The position numbers and the translations under genes are program-made. The notes under the pieces were generated by a model, which saw nothing but the letters and a program-made list of their open reading frames with translations, was not told the origin of the DNA and ran no database searches. A stretch of 64,000 nucleotides of DNA from Paragonimus skrjabini miyazakii (lineage: Eukaryota; Platyhelminthes; Trematoda; Plagiorchiida; Troglotrematidae): contig JTDE01001364.1 of the NCBI GenBank assembly GCA_014338405.1, positions 73,257-137,256 on the forward strand. Reading direction: 5' to 3'. Of this stretch, positions 24,920 through 36,650 are shown in pieces (within the stretch, counting starts at the first letter, position 1; the number at the start of each line of letters is the position of its first letter).

Positions 24920-25055
24920 ACGGCGCAGTGGTCAACACGCACACGTCATGACAGCATGGCTAAAGTCCAATTCTCAATTGTAGTAAACATATTATGCACT
25001 ACCGACGAACTTTAACAAAAGCGAAACTCAAGTCTAGTGCTTTTTTTGAAAAAGG
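24920..25055 (+). repeat. SINE copy in opposite orientation
   Basis: Reads in the polymerase III direction. It has the A box GGCGCAGTGG (from about 24,922), a decayed B box region (GGCTAAAGTCC), then the reverse complement of the conserved body, ending TCTAGTGCTTTTTTTGAAAA. With the fragment at 24,695-24,770 it forms an inverted pair that could fold into a hairpin in RNA. Confidence 0.65.
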
Positions 25056-28000
25056 TTCAATGTAACATGTATACGAATGCGACAGCTCGATTGCTTGTGG
25101 GTGACTTGTAGTATAATTTACTTTAAATCAAAATAGTTTTAAACGGGTCGACTGCAACTACACTATTTTGCCTGTGACTAGTTAACCAGGGAACAATATG
25201 AAACGAAGGTTTGGGTGCGGTGGCAGAATTGTTGGACTGTCTCCATCTAGTTCAACTGGAACTGATAAGCGTATACAAATGACTCAATTTGATCAGTCCT
25301 GTTATGCATGTGCACTGAATGCGGCTTTGTCCGTCGGGTTGAAGACATTCTCGTATTTATTTGTATTTTGACCTGCTCACGTTTTGTACCATTACGTAAA
25401 ATTCTCATGGAAAGTGTACTTGATCATCGTTTTCTATAAGTAGTCGACCTTGAACTTGTAAGGGCCCCTCACTCGTCGCTGAGGTTATGAAGGAAATGCT
25501 TCCTTCTTGGTTCTATTTTGCTTGAATCAGCGTTGAATTGTTCTGCACATTGGATTTTAAAAGACGTTTGTGAATTCGATTTTGAAGCGTTTGCAGTTAA
25601 AATTGTGCGTGAATTGGAAGTCAAACTATATTGGTGTATGGTGGTATAAAACCATAGGTGTGAACGATATCAAGCATTCTTAAGGTGGCGGTGACATACA
25701 CACATCTGTCTGCTTGTCGATTAAAAGTGCTGTCTTCATTGTTTTTACAAAACACCATCTACCAGAAACGGAGCTAACAGGTTTTTCTTACCAAACTATT
25801 CTTACCAATGTTAATCCCAATTAATATTGGGTTGCTATTTAGAGTTTCCTTTAGAATACATATTATTTCAATAGGAAACACCTTAACAAATGAAACTTGG
25901 CTTTCAGTGCAAATATGTGTTTGCCTATGACTGCTGTATCTCTCACCGCCTTCTAAGGCAGAACAGGCGACAGCAGGTTCGTTAAAAACTGGGTCTAGAT
26001 ATTTGACAGTTTATTCAGGTTGACACAATGATGTTTGCGCATTGATCACCTGTCTTACTCAACGTACTAATTTATAAATCTCCACATTACTAACAGTGAT
26101 GTGGGATTGCGGAACCTCCAGTAATCTAGTGGTGCTCCAGTACCATCATAGTGTATTATAAGGTGAATTCCTAACGGCAATCACAAGCATAAGAACCAAG
26201 GGGGTAGATGTTTGCAGTGTGTGCACGCTTTTAGTGTGACCGTACAATAGGTATGTGTGAACCAATTGCACTGAATTAATTTGCTGTTACAATTAGTAAA
26301 ACGAGTAACAAACCCTTAAGTAAGGCATGAGCCTCTCCGATTTGGTTAAAAAGTGGAAGAGTTTATGTATTGATCGACCTAGTAAGGCCACAACGCAAAA
26401 ACAAGGAAGTCTCGATCATATTTATGCACACGTTCCACTACAGCCGGGGCACTGAGAAGGTGACGACATTTTCTAAAAGAATACTGTCGTCCCTAACTTT
26501 TGTTATCTTGAAAATTGTTTGGATGCACGAAGTTATAACTATTCACATACGTGAGCAGATTTTACGTTTAATATGTATAACTTTCCTACTGATCAGCTCA
26601 AGCTAAGTGGAGTAAGCAAAGCACTGAACATCTTCCCCTCAAATGACTAATCACGTTCAAAGTATGGACCCTAGTAAATGGGCTTTTTGTTCAGTGGACT
26701 GTGGTCAATCTGGGGGATCCAACAAACTGCCAATTCCCCGTTCAACATGCTGCATATATCAGACGGCAGTCAATGAATGCTACATGCTAAGACCAAGGTC
26801 AAAGTCAGTGTGACGTTGCACCAGTTAGAACCTCGCAGGATTTAGAGCGTTGGCTTATTTTTGTACCGTTTGATTGACACAGAGCAATTTGTTCATCAGT
26901 TTTGTCTGACTCAACAACTTCGGAGTAAATAAGCCGCGTGTTTGTGACATTCTCAAACAATATAAAATTTGTCCATTCAAGCATCATTATTGTATATGAA
27001 TCACTAAGTGTACGAAAACACGATGATGATTCAATTTGCCGTCAAACATATGGCTTTTTCATAAGTCATCATTGTTCGTACTTATTTCGGAAAGCCAACT
27101 GTATTACGACTACAGCGGGAAACTTGTGAGTCATGACTTTCAGTTGTCAATGAATTGGTCACGGCTATTTCAAACGCTGTTAGAGTTACCAATTTCTGGA
27201 AGTTCTAATTAAGTCTTATAGAAACAAAATAGACAGAAGTTCTCTTTGAGAAGTTTACCTTACGGTTATCGAGTTGTGAGAATTAAGATATATTATACTG
27301 TTTATTCTGAGGAAGAATTCAGTTACCAGTGAAAAATAATGGAATTGCGGCAGCTAGGCTGACCATAAATGATATAGCTTGAATGATCTCTTAAATGATA
27401 ACCCAATAGTACTTGTGTAATTTCTGATGGATAAGTCGGTGAGGGGTCAGGGTGGTTGGTGAGCTTGTTTGCTTCTTGTATCACGGTATATACCCGATGG
27501 TTTTGACCAGACTGAGGTGTAGGTGTTTCGTCTACCCTGACCGATATTTTCCGGATGTCTGACGTTGACACTAATCACCCCACCGCTGTCTTCATTCTGA
27601 AACAAGCTACTTGGTATACTCTTACCCGTTTACCATGTCACCCCCGTGGTGTGACAAGTATATTCTTTACGCAGCTACGAGAAAAAGAACAAATAAACAT
27701 TCTTTCTAGCACTTTGAAGTACAGATCACTTGTACTCGTGAAATAGGATCGTAATGTTGCGATAATAAAGCTCATTTTAATTTCAATTTTTATATCTAAA
27801 TGTGCTTTCAATGGTTGACTAATAAGTATGTGACCAAACTACACTTTGACTAAGACACCCGAAAGGATTACGTCGCCAGATATTCCACTGTCATGGCGAA
27901 CGTTTTCAAGGTCGTGACCATCGATGGCCTTAACTTTTTCCCACCAAATTTTAACAACTTTCCCGCCGGGTGAAACAGTTCCATTTCTTAAGAAATGTGT

Positions 28001-28513
28001 TGCAAATGAACTGGTTCGTCTTGACTGTTCTTTTGTTGTTTTTGAGTGAGTTATTCTTTCGATATATACAGACAAACAAGTACTATATTGCGTTTGAAAT
28101 ACATAAATTTAACAGATAATTTATCTAAAAGCTAAGCTGAACAGCTCATTTTCTAAAATTGTTTCACTTTGTCTGCATCTCATACTCTGCCTAACTCTAC
28201 TTTGAAATTGGCCGACGAAGATATTCTAATAAATGTTGTGACTGTCAGCCTTCCAACTGAAATTCACCCTCACGTTTAACATAACACGGACCTAATAAAA
28301 ACACCTGTTGAAATAGGGCGGTGAAAACAGTTTATCCTGATTATAGGTTCAAGGATAGTTCAGCATACTTCACTAACCATCGTTGAATAAGGGCACCGAA
28401 GCTGGAATATTTCGAATATTTAACATTGCTAACAGGTATTATTTTTGATTAGAAAAAATTAAAAGTTCCGGATAATTACACGTAACATTTTCATCTTCGC
28501 TGACTTTTCAGAG
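25056..28513. other. No gene recognised
   Basis: Short frames on both strands without a recognisable domain. The frame at 26,938-27,129 ends near a GTGAGT but in phase 2 and lacks a convincing domain. Confidence 0.45.
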
Positions 28514-28635
28514 AGCCCCTTTCAAAAAGGAGCATCAGAGACGAATTCCACGGTTGTTAAAATTTGACAATATTTCACACACGTGCTAAGACCGGAATTT
28601 GAACTGAATTCACGCTTTCTTTAGGCAGTTTTCTA
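28514..28635 (-). repeat. Old diverged SINE copy
   Basis: Retains GAGCCCCTTTCAAAAAGGAGCA, a diverged body and a decayed B box (GGAATTTGAAC on the plus strand). Alignment to the intact copy is clear only in parts. Confidence 0.5.
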
Positions 28636-31086
28636 TTTTTATGTATACATCTACCTAAACACATACACATCCATATGCACCGGTAGTAACAAGTAAACAT
28701 TGACATTTGTATGTTAAGATGGAGGTTTGGGGTTCGTTCAAAATGTCTAAAGCATGTAAGATTGAAATATGCTCAGGGGATCTAGTTTCACAATGGTTTT
28801 TGTCAGCAAACTAACAAAATAGGTATTAAACGTCAACTAAATCCTTCCGATTTATTAGTTACCAGACACCCACCAGCTTTGGCATCCGTTAACACTGCCG
28901 AATGCCGTGGGCAATTAATTGCTAAATTCTTTGGTGACTAACTTACAATATGCTGATACAATATGCTGATACTTTGCGTAGTTCAGAGTGACATGTGCCA
29001 TCGGGAGGAGTTTTGCTCTGCTTAAAACTTATCCGTAATCCGCTACTTTCCAGTATTAGCTCTAATGCATATGAAACGTGCGTTGAAGATAACTGCACCA
29101 CCGGCTTCAAAGTTGATCGCGAATCGTCCGTTTTCCTCAAAATTCGATAAAATAAATTTAGAGTGTTGTCCACGACGTACACAACTTGGTCTGCTTATTG
29201 CATACTAGAAGTTGATCGACTTGTTACATGAATTTTGCTTGCGTGGATTTCACTAGCACCTTGTGATTGATTTGGTCTCGTCAAAATGTGTTCATATAAT
29301 TGTTAGATTTAGATAAAATCTTCTGCTGCTATGTGCTGTTTTAATAGCTGCATTTAGGAATGAAAACATATCAAACAAGCTCGTCTATGGCATGATAGGT
29401 TTAGGTAAAGAAAAAAAACAATAAATATAAAATCATTTAGCACATCGGGTTTATCTACACCTTATTTAGGCATGAATCAAATGTCATTTGCTGAGTACAT
29501 ACATAATTTTTGTGGAGCTGAGTTACGTATTTCAACAACGTTCTCTTAATGATATCAAACCGTTAACTCATTATAACCATATGGTAACTTTCACAGTGAT
29601 GCCTATCCAGTGATTCGGTCTGGCTCGATCTTCTAGTGGAACTGATGATTTTTTGATTGAATAGTTCACTCCTTTACTAATGCATCCGACTACGGAAAAG
29701 CAAAACTGCAGATAATTCCGCATCTTTCAGTGGTTGATCCAAGATGCTAGTGACTGCTGTTGAGATAGATTCGAGAAAAATGACTGCAACTGTCTTTGCC
29801 AAAACGATGCACACCTAATAACACCATTCATTGCTCCGTTTCAAATTTTAGATTGACCTCCTTTTGCCTGTAACCACTATACATTTGTGGGCATCTCGTA
29901 CACTTTCGTTTGTATCCGCAATAAAACACAGTCAAAAGAAACTAGACACACTTGCTCCGGAACTAAGGTGAAATTCAACTGACATTTTCCCACTTAAACT
30001 TGGCATGAACGTCGTTCTCTTGGCACATTGCACATTGCCCATTCCTCTTCGACAAAAAATGCTTGGATTCCATCATCTCTTCTTTTATTGAAAGACGGCG
30101 CCAAACGAAACGATGTTATTTTGTACATTTGCATCTATCTCCCTAAGCAATGAACTTGCCGATTCTTGCATACATCATTTTCAGCTCAAATTGTGTAAAT
30201 GACAAAAGTAACTTTATTTCATGGTTTTGAAAACGTTGTTGAAAGATCCTGCTACTCGTTTTCGGGCATTGACTATTTTTGTTTACACTGATGTATGCTA
30301 ATTTGCAAATGGCTATGTGTAGGTTGATATAGAGTGCTCGATTTTTGTGTCCGGCGAAGACAGACAGATTCCAACATGCAAAGGGAAAGTCAAGCGTATA
30401 TAACGTTTTTAATTCTGCAACATGTGGATTGATTTCCAGTCAGCTTCGAGGAGGAAACACGTGCTGTAAGACTGCAATAATAATAATCAATTCCTGGTTG
30501 TTTAGATCTTTGCTGTTCTCAAAATGTTTTATCTCGAGAACCCACAGTGTATTACACCCAGTTACGTGTTCAGTAAGTATTGCATGGACGTTTCCTTCAA
30601 GTAAACAATTAAAGTAAACTCAATACACGTCGCCTCATACAACCCCTAGTTAAATTATGATATGTTTATCATTTCATACTGTTCAACTAGCACAAAATAG
30701 GCGATTACTTTCCAGTGTGAAACTTTTTTGTTTATCGTCTAAATGCGAATTTCCAATGATAGCCAGTGAAGTAACTCTCCGAAGGCTAAGATCAGAACAA
30801 AGACAACTATATCCCATTTCTACCTCTGGTGTCAGCAACGTAGCTTATTTGTTGCATAGGACGAAACTAATGTTTTCTAGCAGCATTCGACAGTAGATTG
30901 CTGGTTGACCGTTTGAGTTCCAATAGTTTGCTTTCGTTCATACTGCCTTAAATTATCAGTCTTTTCGGCCGGACAGCATTTTAATGACCACTGCACTAAG
31001 CATCACGGAAATATTGCAACTCGATAGTCAAACATAACCGGTTGGAGTAAAGTGCCAGATATTCCGATTTGCTTAGTCACCAGAGA
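28636..31086. other. No gene recognised
   Basis: Includes a 79-residue minus-strand frame (28,943-29,182) and two plus-strand frames (30,345-30,617 and 30,657-30,896), all without a recognisable domain. Confidence 0.45.
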
Positions 31087-31140
31087 GAACAATCGCCTTG
31101 GTAGTTCCAATCGACGACCTCACGTTCGAATCCGATGAAA
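31087..31140 (+). repeat. tRNA-like fragment, probable decayed SINE head
   Basis: Contains CGCCTTGGTAG, resembling an A box, followed at tRNA-like distance by ACGTTCGAATCCG, an intact B box. No folded acceptor stem is visible, so it is a tRNA-derived relic rather than a tRNA gene. Confidence 0.4.
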
Positions 31141-33746
31141 CAACTCAACAGTGTTTAACATTCAGAATCAGTATTATGGGGTGATATAAATATTTATTTT
31201 ACAACCAATGTTAAAATGGCATGTACTCAAGAACACAAGCAGGTCAAATCACAAACATTCTTATCGAACGCTTCGGGGATGCGCGAAAGATTCGACCAAA
31301 TGTGAAGTGATTTCTGAAGATAAACCATCTTCATTAACAGCAGTCCACCAGAATTATCACTTAAAGACTAGGATACCATAATCAACGATACAGTTACGCT
31401 ACGTGTCGCGAGTTCCCCGATGGAAACGCTCCGACGGTCTTAGATAACTACCAATTGTTGAAAAATTTCCTTGCATTTTCAATCAAATCTCTTCAAACGC
31501 GCAGCCCAAGCGCAAAATTAACCATTTTGTTCTCTTGTTGTTGAAAGTCTTACTAACTCGTCTCATGTTTTGTCACTGTACATAATCATCCTAAGTGTTC
31601 CTCTAATCGACGCATGTCATCTGACGCTTTCTACCTCTTTACTTTTTACATCTGACTTTCACACAATGCATCGCACTAAAAGTAGTCATCGTTCCCGCAA
31701 ACAAACATTTCGCGAAACCGTACTTAGTACAACTAGATTCCATTTGGAAGGAAATATACAAATCACGCTTCACGTTGAGTTGACAACTCCTAATGTCACT
31801 GCTTCCAAAGGAATTTCAGTTGACGGAAATCGGCACATCATCAATCTATGCCGGTACCAACCAAATTTGGCGATGATGTGGGTCTGCCAATGTAAACAGT
31901 GTCTGCAAATTTCACTACACGACCGCACAAAGTTCAGTGAACAGTGTCAAACAGTTATGAAAGTTTAATTCGGAGGGATCAAACTTGTTTACAATCTTAT
32001 GTCCAAAGACGGGATAGTGATAGGACATTCGTGCACAACGGTTTTATCTATTTCTCCAACGTCATTTAGCGTTTAGCGACAATGAACCTCTATTTATCAC
32101 GTAGAACTCATCTAACACGCAGCAGAACATTGTTGAGTAGGCGATCTCATTTCTGTCCGGTCATTTGTTAGAGTGATCTGTCATATGTACATCTTCTGCT
32201 CACATTTGACAAATACTGTTGAGTTTTCTGCCGGCAAAACTCGGGTGGAGACATTTTATCGGAGCTGTCTTCTTCAACTCCCTATGAAGGTCTCAATCCT
32301 TTGGCCCGCCCGTTTCCTGGACGTCCCGAATTGCTTTACTGAGTCTGGACTCAGTAGTCGACCATCTGTCTGTCTGTTCAAGTCTGACTGTGATCAATCA
32401 ATTGCAAAATCCAGCATATTTATAAAGGCTGTAAACGCCATTGCTGTACCCAACAGAGTTATACCATTGTTCGTTGCACTTAGTGATCATTGCAACACAT
32501 ATGCACTCTGTGGTAGGCAAGTCTTAGAACCAGTGCAACTGATTATTCTACTATGAGCTCTTCTGTCACATTAGTCGCTTCACTGCGTTAACTCAAGAGA
32601 GGCCATCCCCTCTTGCTACCGACACGTTGTCAGTGTCATCATGTGACTCAGTCGATAGAAGTGGAAGCTGATTACTGTGTTCCATTTCTTGACTGATTTT
32701 TCCACTCATCTGACCGCTATTAGTTGACTGAAACTTGATTGTGGACAAACTCGAAACCTACCTCGATATTTCCTTTCTGCTTGTCAGATTTTTTGCGGCA
32801 TTTGTTTAATGCTGATAAGTAGTTATCCTCTCCCGAATGTTATACGCAGCATATAAGAAAACACATATATGTTTACTTGAGAATCGCCTAGATTACAGAA
32901 CCCACCAACTACTTCATAAAACAGAAGTCTGAGATGGTGGTTGAAACCTTTACTGTTACCACTTGCTCTTGATATTCTGTTCTGGTTGAAATTAGGAAAT
33001 ATCAAATACGCAATTCTAAAGGGGGATCCTGACCTGATTGCTAGCAAGTTGTTTCATTCACGTCTTCGGCGGTACCTTTAAACATTTTGAATTTTCTTAG
33101 CAACAAGGTCAATAGCCTTTCCGATAACGACAATTGATAAATCGGTAAGAAATAACTAATTTTAAATGAATGAACGCTCACATAAGACGTCTAGCCTTAG
33201 AAGTGTCCGCTGAATGTAAAGGTAAGGCTGAAAATCATGGATCTAAAATTGTCGGTTCTCTTAGAACAGGTACAACAGGTTTGAGCACGAATATGCGGGG
33301 TCAATATGTAACATTGTTTTCAATTCCGCATGACACACACTTCACAATCGCTCCACTTATAAGTCCACAGTAGTATGTTCTTATCTTCGAATTTAATGTG
33401 CTCTTAGGTTTCCGTTATCCGTTCTTTCTCGCAACTGTATGATACGCCAAAATTAATTGATTTCCATAAACTCTATTTCCGCCGTAAACAGTCAGACTCT
33501 ATCTGGTTTTATTACATATATACCGTTTCCTACCGCAGTATACTATGTTTGTTTATCTGAGTAAAAGTAACTGCCCGAATTCACTGGACGAATTATCACG
33601 TGATTCCGTTGCACTCTAGTTTGCGTTTGTAAACCTAGCCATAGGTTTCTGTTCATTTAAATTGTTTATTATTGTACTTGTAGAACCACGTTCGATATCA
33701 GTATATACATTAACGCATAGTCTTCTGTCTTCTGCCCATTTTGTTA
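31141..33746. other. No gene accepted; two long unassigned frames
   Basis: A 132-residue frame at 31,570-31,968 has no recognisable domain. A 127-residue frame at 32,173-32,556 contains MKVSILWPARF and, some 40 residues later, IFIKAVNAIAVPN, which recall FN3 strands B/C and F. A phase-1 acceptor (start 32,174) and a phase-1 GTAGGC donor (32,513) can be found, but the domain is over-long at its N-terminus. Lengths like these are expected by chance in this window. Confidence 0.3.
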
Positions 33747-33772
33747 CATATATATATATATCTATATATATA
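33747..33772. repeat. (TA)n microsatellite
   Basis: About 26 bases of alternating T and A with one C interruption. Confidence 0.95.
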
Positions 33773-33920
33773 GCCAGCCCAGACTGCGCGTAAGATTACG
33801 TAACAGTCAGTATGAACAAAATAAATGATCAGTCGGTCTCCACGTTGCTCTATCCAAACGAACGACTTGCGGTGTCCTAGTGTCAGCTACGTACTAATCA
33901 CCAAATTTATGATTTGCCGA

Positions 33921-34020
33921 NNNNNNNNNNNNNNNNNNNNNNNNNNNNNNNNNNNNNNNNNNNNNNNNNNNNNNNNNNNNNNNNNNNNNNNNNNNNNNNN
34001 NNNNNNNNNNNNNNNNNNNN
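33921..34020. other. Assembly gap of 100 N
   Basis: Second fixed-size scaffold gap. Its true length is unknown. Confidence 0.99.
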
Positions 34021-35299
34021 GTTCGTTCCGAGCGATGACAGATTGATGAAAAACGCTCAGATTACATAGGTTTGGGAATACGCTAAAGAGGGTTCCTCAT
34101 GGTATAATCCAGGTAGAAAAGAATGATAACATCTACTACGTTGACTGAAGAGTAAAACCAACTTGCTGTGTACAATACTTGCTATTAGAAGAGCAGAAGA
34201 TAATATAACTTTTCAACATCCAAGCAAAAGCTTTTTAGCCGACAGAGGTAAACAGGTTGGCAGGGGTTAAGTGACATTCCAAACGTAGGTAGCCATCAAC
34301 CTCACTGTCTCATCTTACTAACTCCTCCGACTGGATTGTATTGCCTGGCATAGCAACCCCATTTGATAACTAGAACCACTTATGAAGTTAACATTCAAAC
34401 TAGTCTGTTGGGACCACAAACTACTCGATAGTTTGAAGACAATGAACAATGACTATATCAAAAAACGCAGCTCGACGTGAACTAACCACAAGCCTGGTTC
34501 AATATTTTCAGTCTGAACTCATAACGTAGTTATTAGAACTCTCTTGATCGAGCAGTAAGGAAGGCAAAGACAGACAGTTGATGTAGTATGTCATTGAGAA
34601 TCAAACTTTTGTGGTAATCAACAGAAGGAAAATATATCATCTCATTTCTGAGTTGATTCAAATGGTACTCTGTGGTGACAGTATGCATACCAATAATTGA
34701 CCCATTCAGGCCTTTCTAACAGTAGTCGAAACTACCTTATGTATGATAGTTGTTTTCGATAGATAGAAAAACCGTATCTTAAAACCGTGCAGAATGTTAG
34801 TGTTTTGATTTTCTTTGTGCGTGTGAAACACAAAAACCACAATGATTATAATTCAAGTGAATAGTGAAGTATATTCTGGGATGTAAGTTAACTTGCAATT
34901 GGTATAAAAAAACAATCAAATAAATTCGCAAGACGAAAGACTGTTCGACCGTCATTTAATCTTGACTGAACACTATTCACACTTGTCCAAGATATATTTC
35001 GGGAAGTTCTTCAAGAAAAGCAGCGTTGCGCTTAAGTATCACTCTTTTCAGACCTCTTCAGTAGGTATATCCTAACCGCAGTCGATATATGAACTTCAGT
35101 CATGCATTCGTGAAACAATTGTATTGAACGCTGCGACATAGGCACGACCGAATTCCCCTGCGAGAAAGTGAATCCATTTCGAATTGAGTTTGCAGGTGAT
35201 AACCATGTATTTTATTTAGGCGATCCAGTGAAATGATCATTAGGTATACACAGAAATGGTTGACTATTCTGATATGACAACACGGTCGTATCTAATCTG
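34021..35299. other. No gene recognised
   Basis: No domain, exon or clear repeat. A short piece at 35,141-35,156 (AGGCACGACCGAATT) matches the outer edge of the SINE family. Confidence 0.45.
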
Positions 35300-35372
35300 G
35301 GGTCATTGGCGCAGTACTCAATACGGCTGCTTCAAGAACGTGTGCCAGGATTTAAATTTCCGCCATTGCCAC
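35300..35372 (+). repeat. SINE head, tRNA-related part
   Basis: GTCATTGGCGCAGTACTCAA corresponds to the A-box end of the SINE and is followed by a decayed B box (CAGGATTTAAATTTCC). It reads in the polymerase III direction on the plus strand. Confidence 0.55.
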
Positions 35373-35646
35373 TAACAACACAATTGACCTGGTGTAACAA
35401 TAAACTCAGGTACAGTTTTTTCAAAAGGACCCGCTGAAAAATCGAGCTGAATGCAAAAACTATGAGCGGGAGCTATTTTCAAGTAAAATCAATAAAAGTC
35501 CTGACTATCTGTCATCACCCGATTGATCTAATATTTTTGCACTGATCTAACATAGGAATCATGCTTTGGATGCGTCAAAGTTGATGATAAACTTTCCCAT
35601 CCCCCGAAACACTGTCCTTATTTTATTCTTTCCAAAATGAATTCAG

Positions 35647-35820
35647 TAACATTTGGTTTCCATGGACATTTATGGCTCTGGCTGGAAAAGCCTCTTCATA
35701 TTCCTTATTTTGGCTCTGATATGTTAAGAAAGCATCAGTTCTCAAACGAGCTGCATAAAGTGTCGCTTTTACTCTCCTGTAAACAAAAACTTCAAATTTA
35801 CTTCTCTACACTGTTTATTC
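35647..35820 (+). CDS. Short FN3-like exon, gene unassigned
   Basis: A 174-base exon candidate (58 residues) bounded by a pyrimidine-rich tract with CAG at 35,644-35,646 and by a GTGAGT donor at 35,821. It is phase 1 at both ends, like all the exons of genes A and B. The product has HLWLWLEKP near the start, resembling FN3 strands B and C with the conserved Trp. Near the end, LLLSCKQKLQIYFSTL matches the E-F region of gene B's third domain (HLESCYFYTLYLYSV), including the Cys. It is about 30 residues shorter than the gene B domains and lacks clear A and G strands. It may be a reduced domain, half of a split domain, or a decayed copy. It lies between gene A and gene B with no identified partner exons. 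Confidence 0.35.
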
Positions 35821-36521
35821 GTGAGTGAACCATGTTTTGACTATCTTTATTCAAATTCCCCAGTTCAGTTGTCTGCATGAAATATTGTTTTTTCGCTCTA
35901 TTGCCTTATCCCACGTGTGCTGCTTTTATATAACAAGTCAGAATTTTGAGTTGCTTGTAAAATCTTTCTCCCTCACTGTTGTACAAATCAAAATCTTGAC
36001 CCTCGCCAACTTTCTAAATGGGATAATAGAAGTGGCCAGCTAGTTCAATCGAGTGTGAACACCGATACCAAGCGTGTTGATCATATGATTAACGGGAATT
36101 GAATAAATGATTCACTCTGGCAAGACTGTCTAAACAGCATTCCATCTTTGCTGCTTCGGATAAAATATTTATTTAGGATAACAAAACCATATCACCTACA
36201 AAGTCAGTTGAAAGAACTAGACTCTTCTCGTATAATCGGAATCTAGTGCTTCAAACAATCCGCTTAGTTGAACACTATCATTCAGGGCATTAAAACAGGT
36301 ATGATTATATACAACACGCTGTAGTACGTAGGACAATGTCATCGTGTATTTGTAAAACCGGAGGAAAACATAATTCGTTGACAGCATTTGCAAACATAGG
36401 GTAACAAGTAGTAATAATTCGCGTCAATAGTGTAAAAGAAAATAACGAGCGTAAAATAGGACAGATTGACCTGCACTAAAAACGGGTCACGGGTTTGCAT
36501 TTTGCTCATGCTATTCTGTTC

Positions 36522-36650
36522 GTTCCTTTCGAGGAGAAGTGCCAGACTGTAATTTTGTTCTCGTTAGATATCTTATAATCCAATTAATCAGCACGGTTGT
36601 CTCGTGAGAATGCAGCCAAAGCTCAAGTCCCTTGGCTGTAGAGACTAGGC
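36522..36650 (-). repeat. Diverged SINE copy
   Basis: CCTTTCGAGGAGAAGTGCCAGACT and CTCGTTAGATATCTTAT match the body, and GCTCAAGTCCCTTGG lies where the B box end should be. The copy is old, with insertions. Confidence 0.5.

Noticed and set aside
31087..31140. Possible functional tRNA gene
   Set aside because: The B box is good, but no acceptor or anticodon stem pairs are visible, so it is listed as a relic repeat.
31570..31968. 132-residue plus-strand frame
   Set aside because: By a rough count several frames of this length are expected by chance in 64 kb of this base composition. There is no domain, no ATG near the hydrophobic start and no donor.
33170..33221. Short frame from an ATG to a GTAAGG donor in phase 1, considered as a first exon
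   Set aside because: Only 17 codons, with no hydrophobic core, so it is not a signal peptide.
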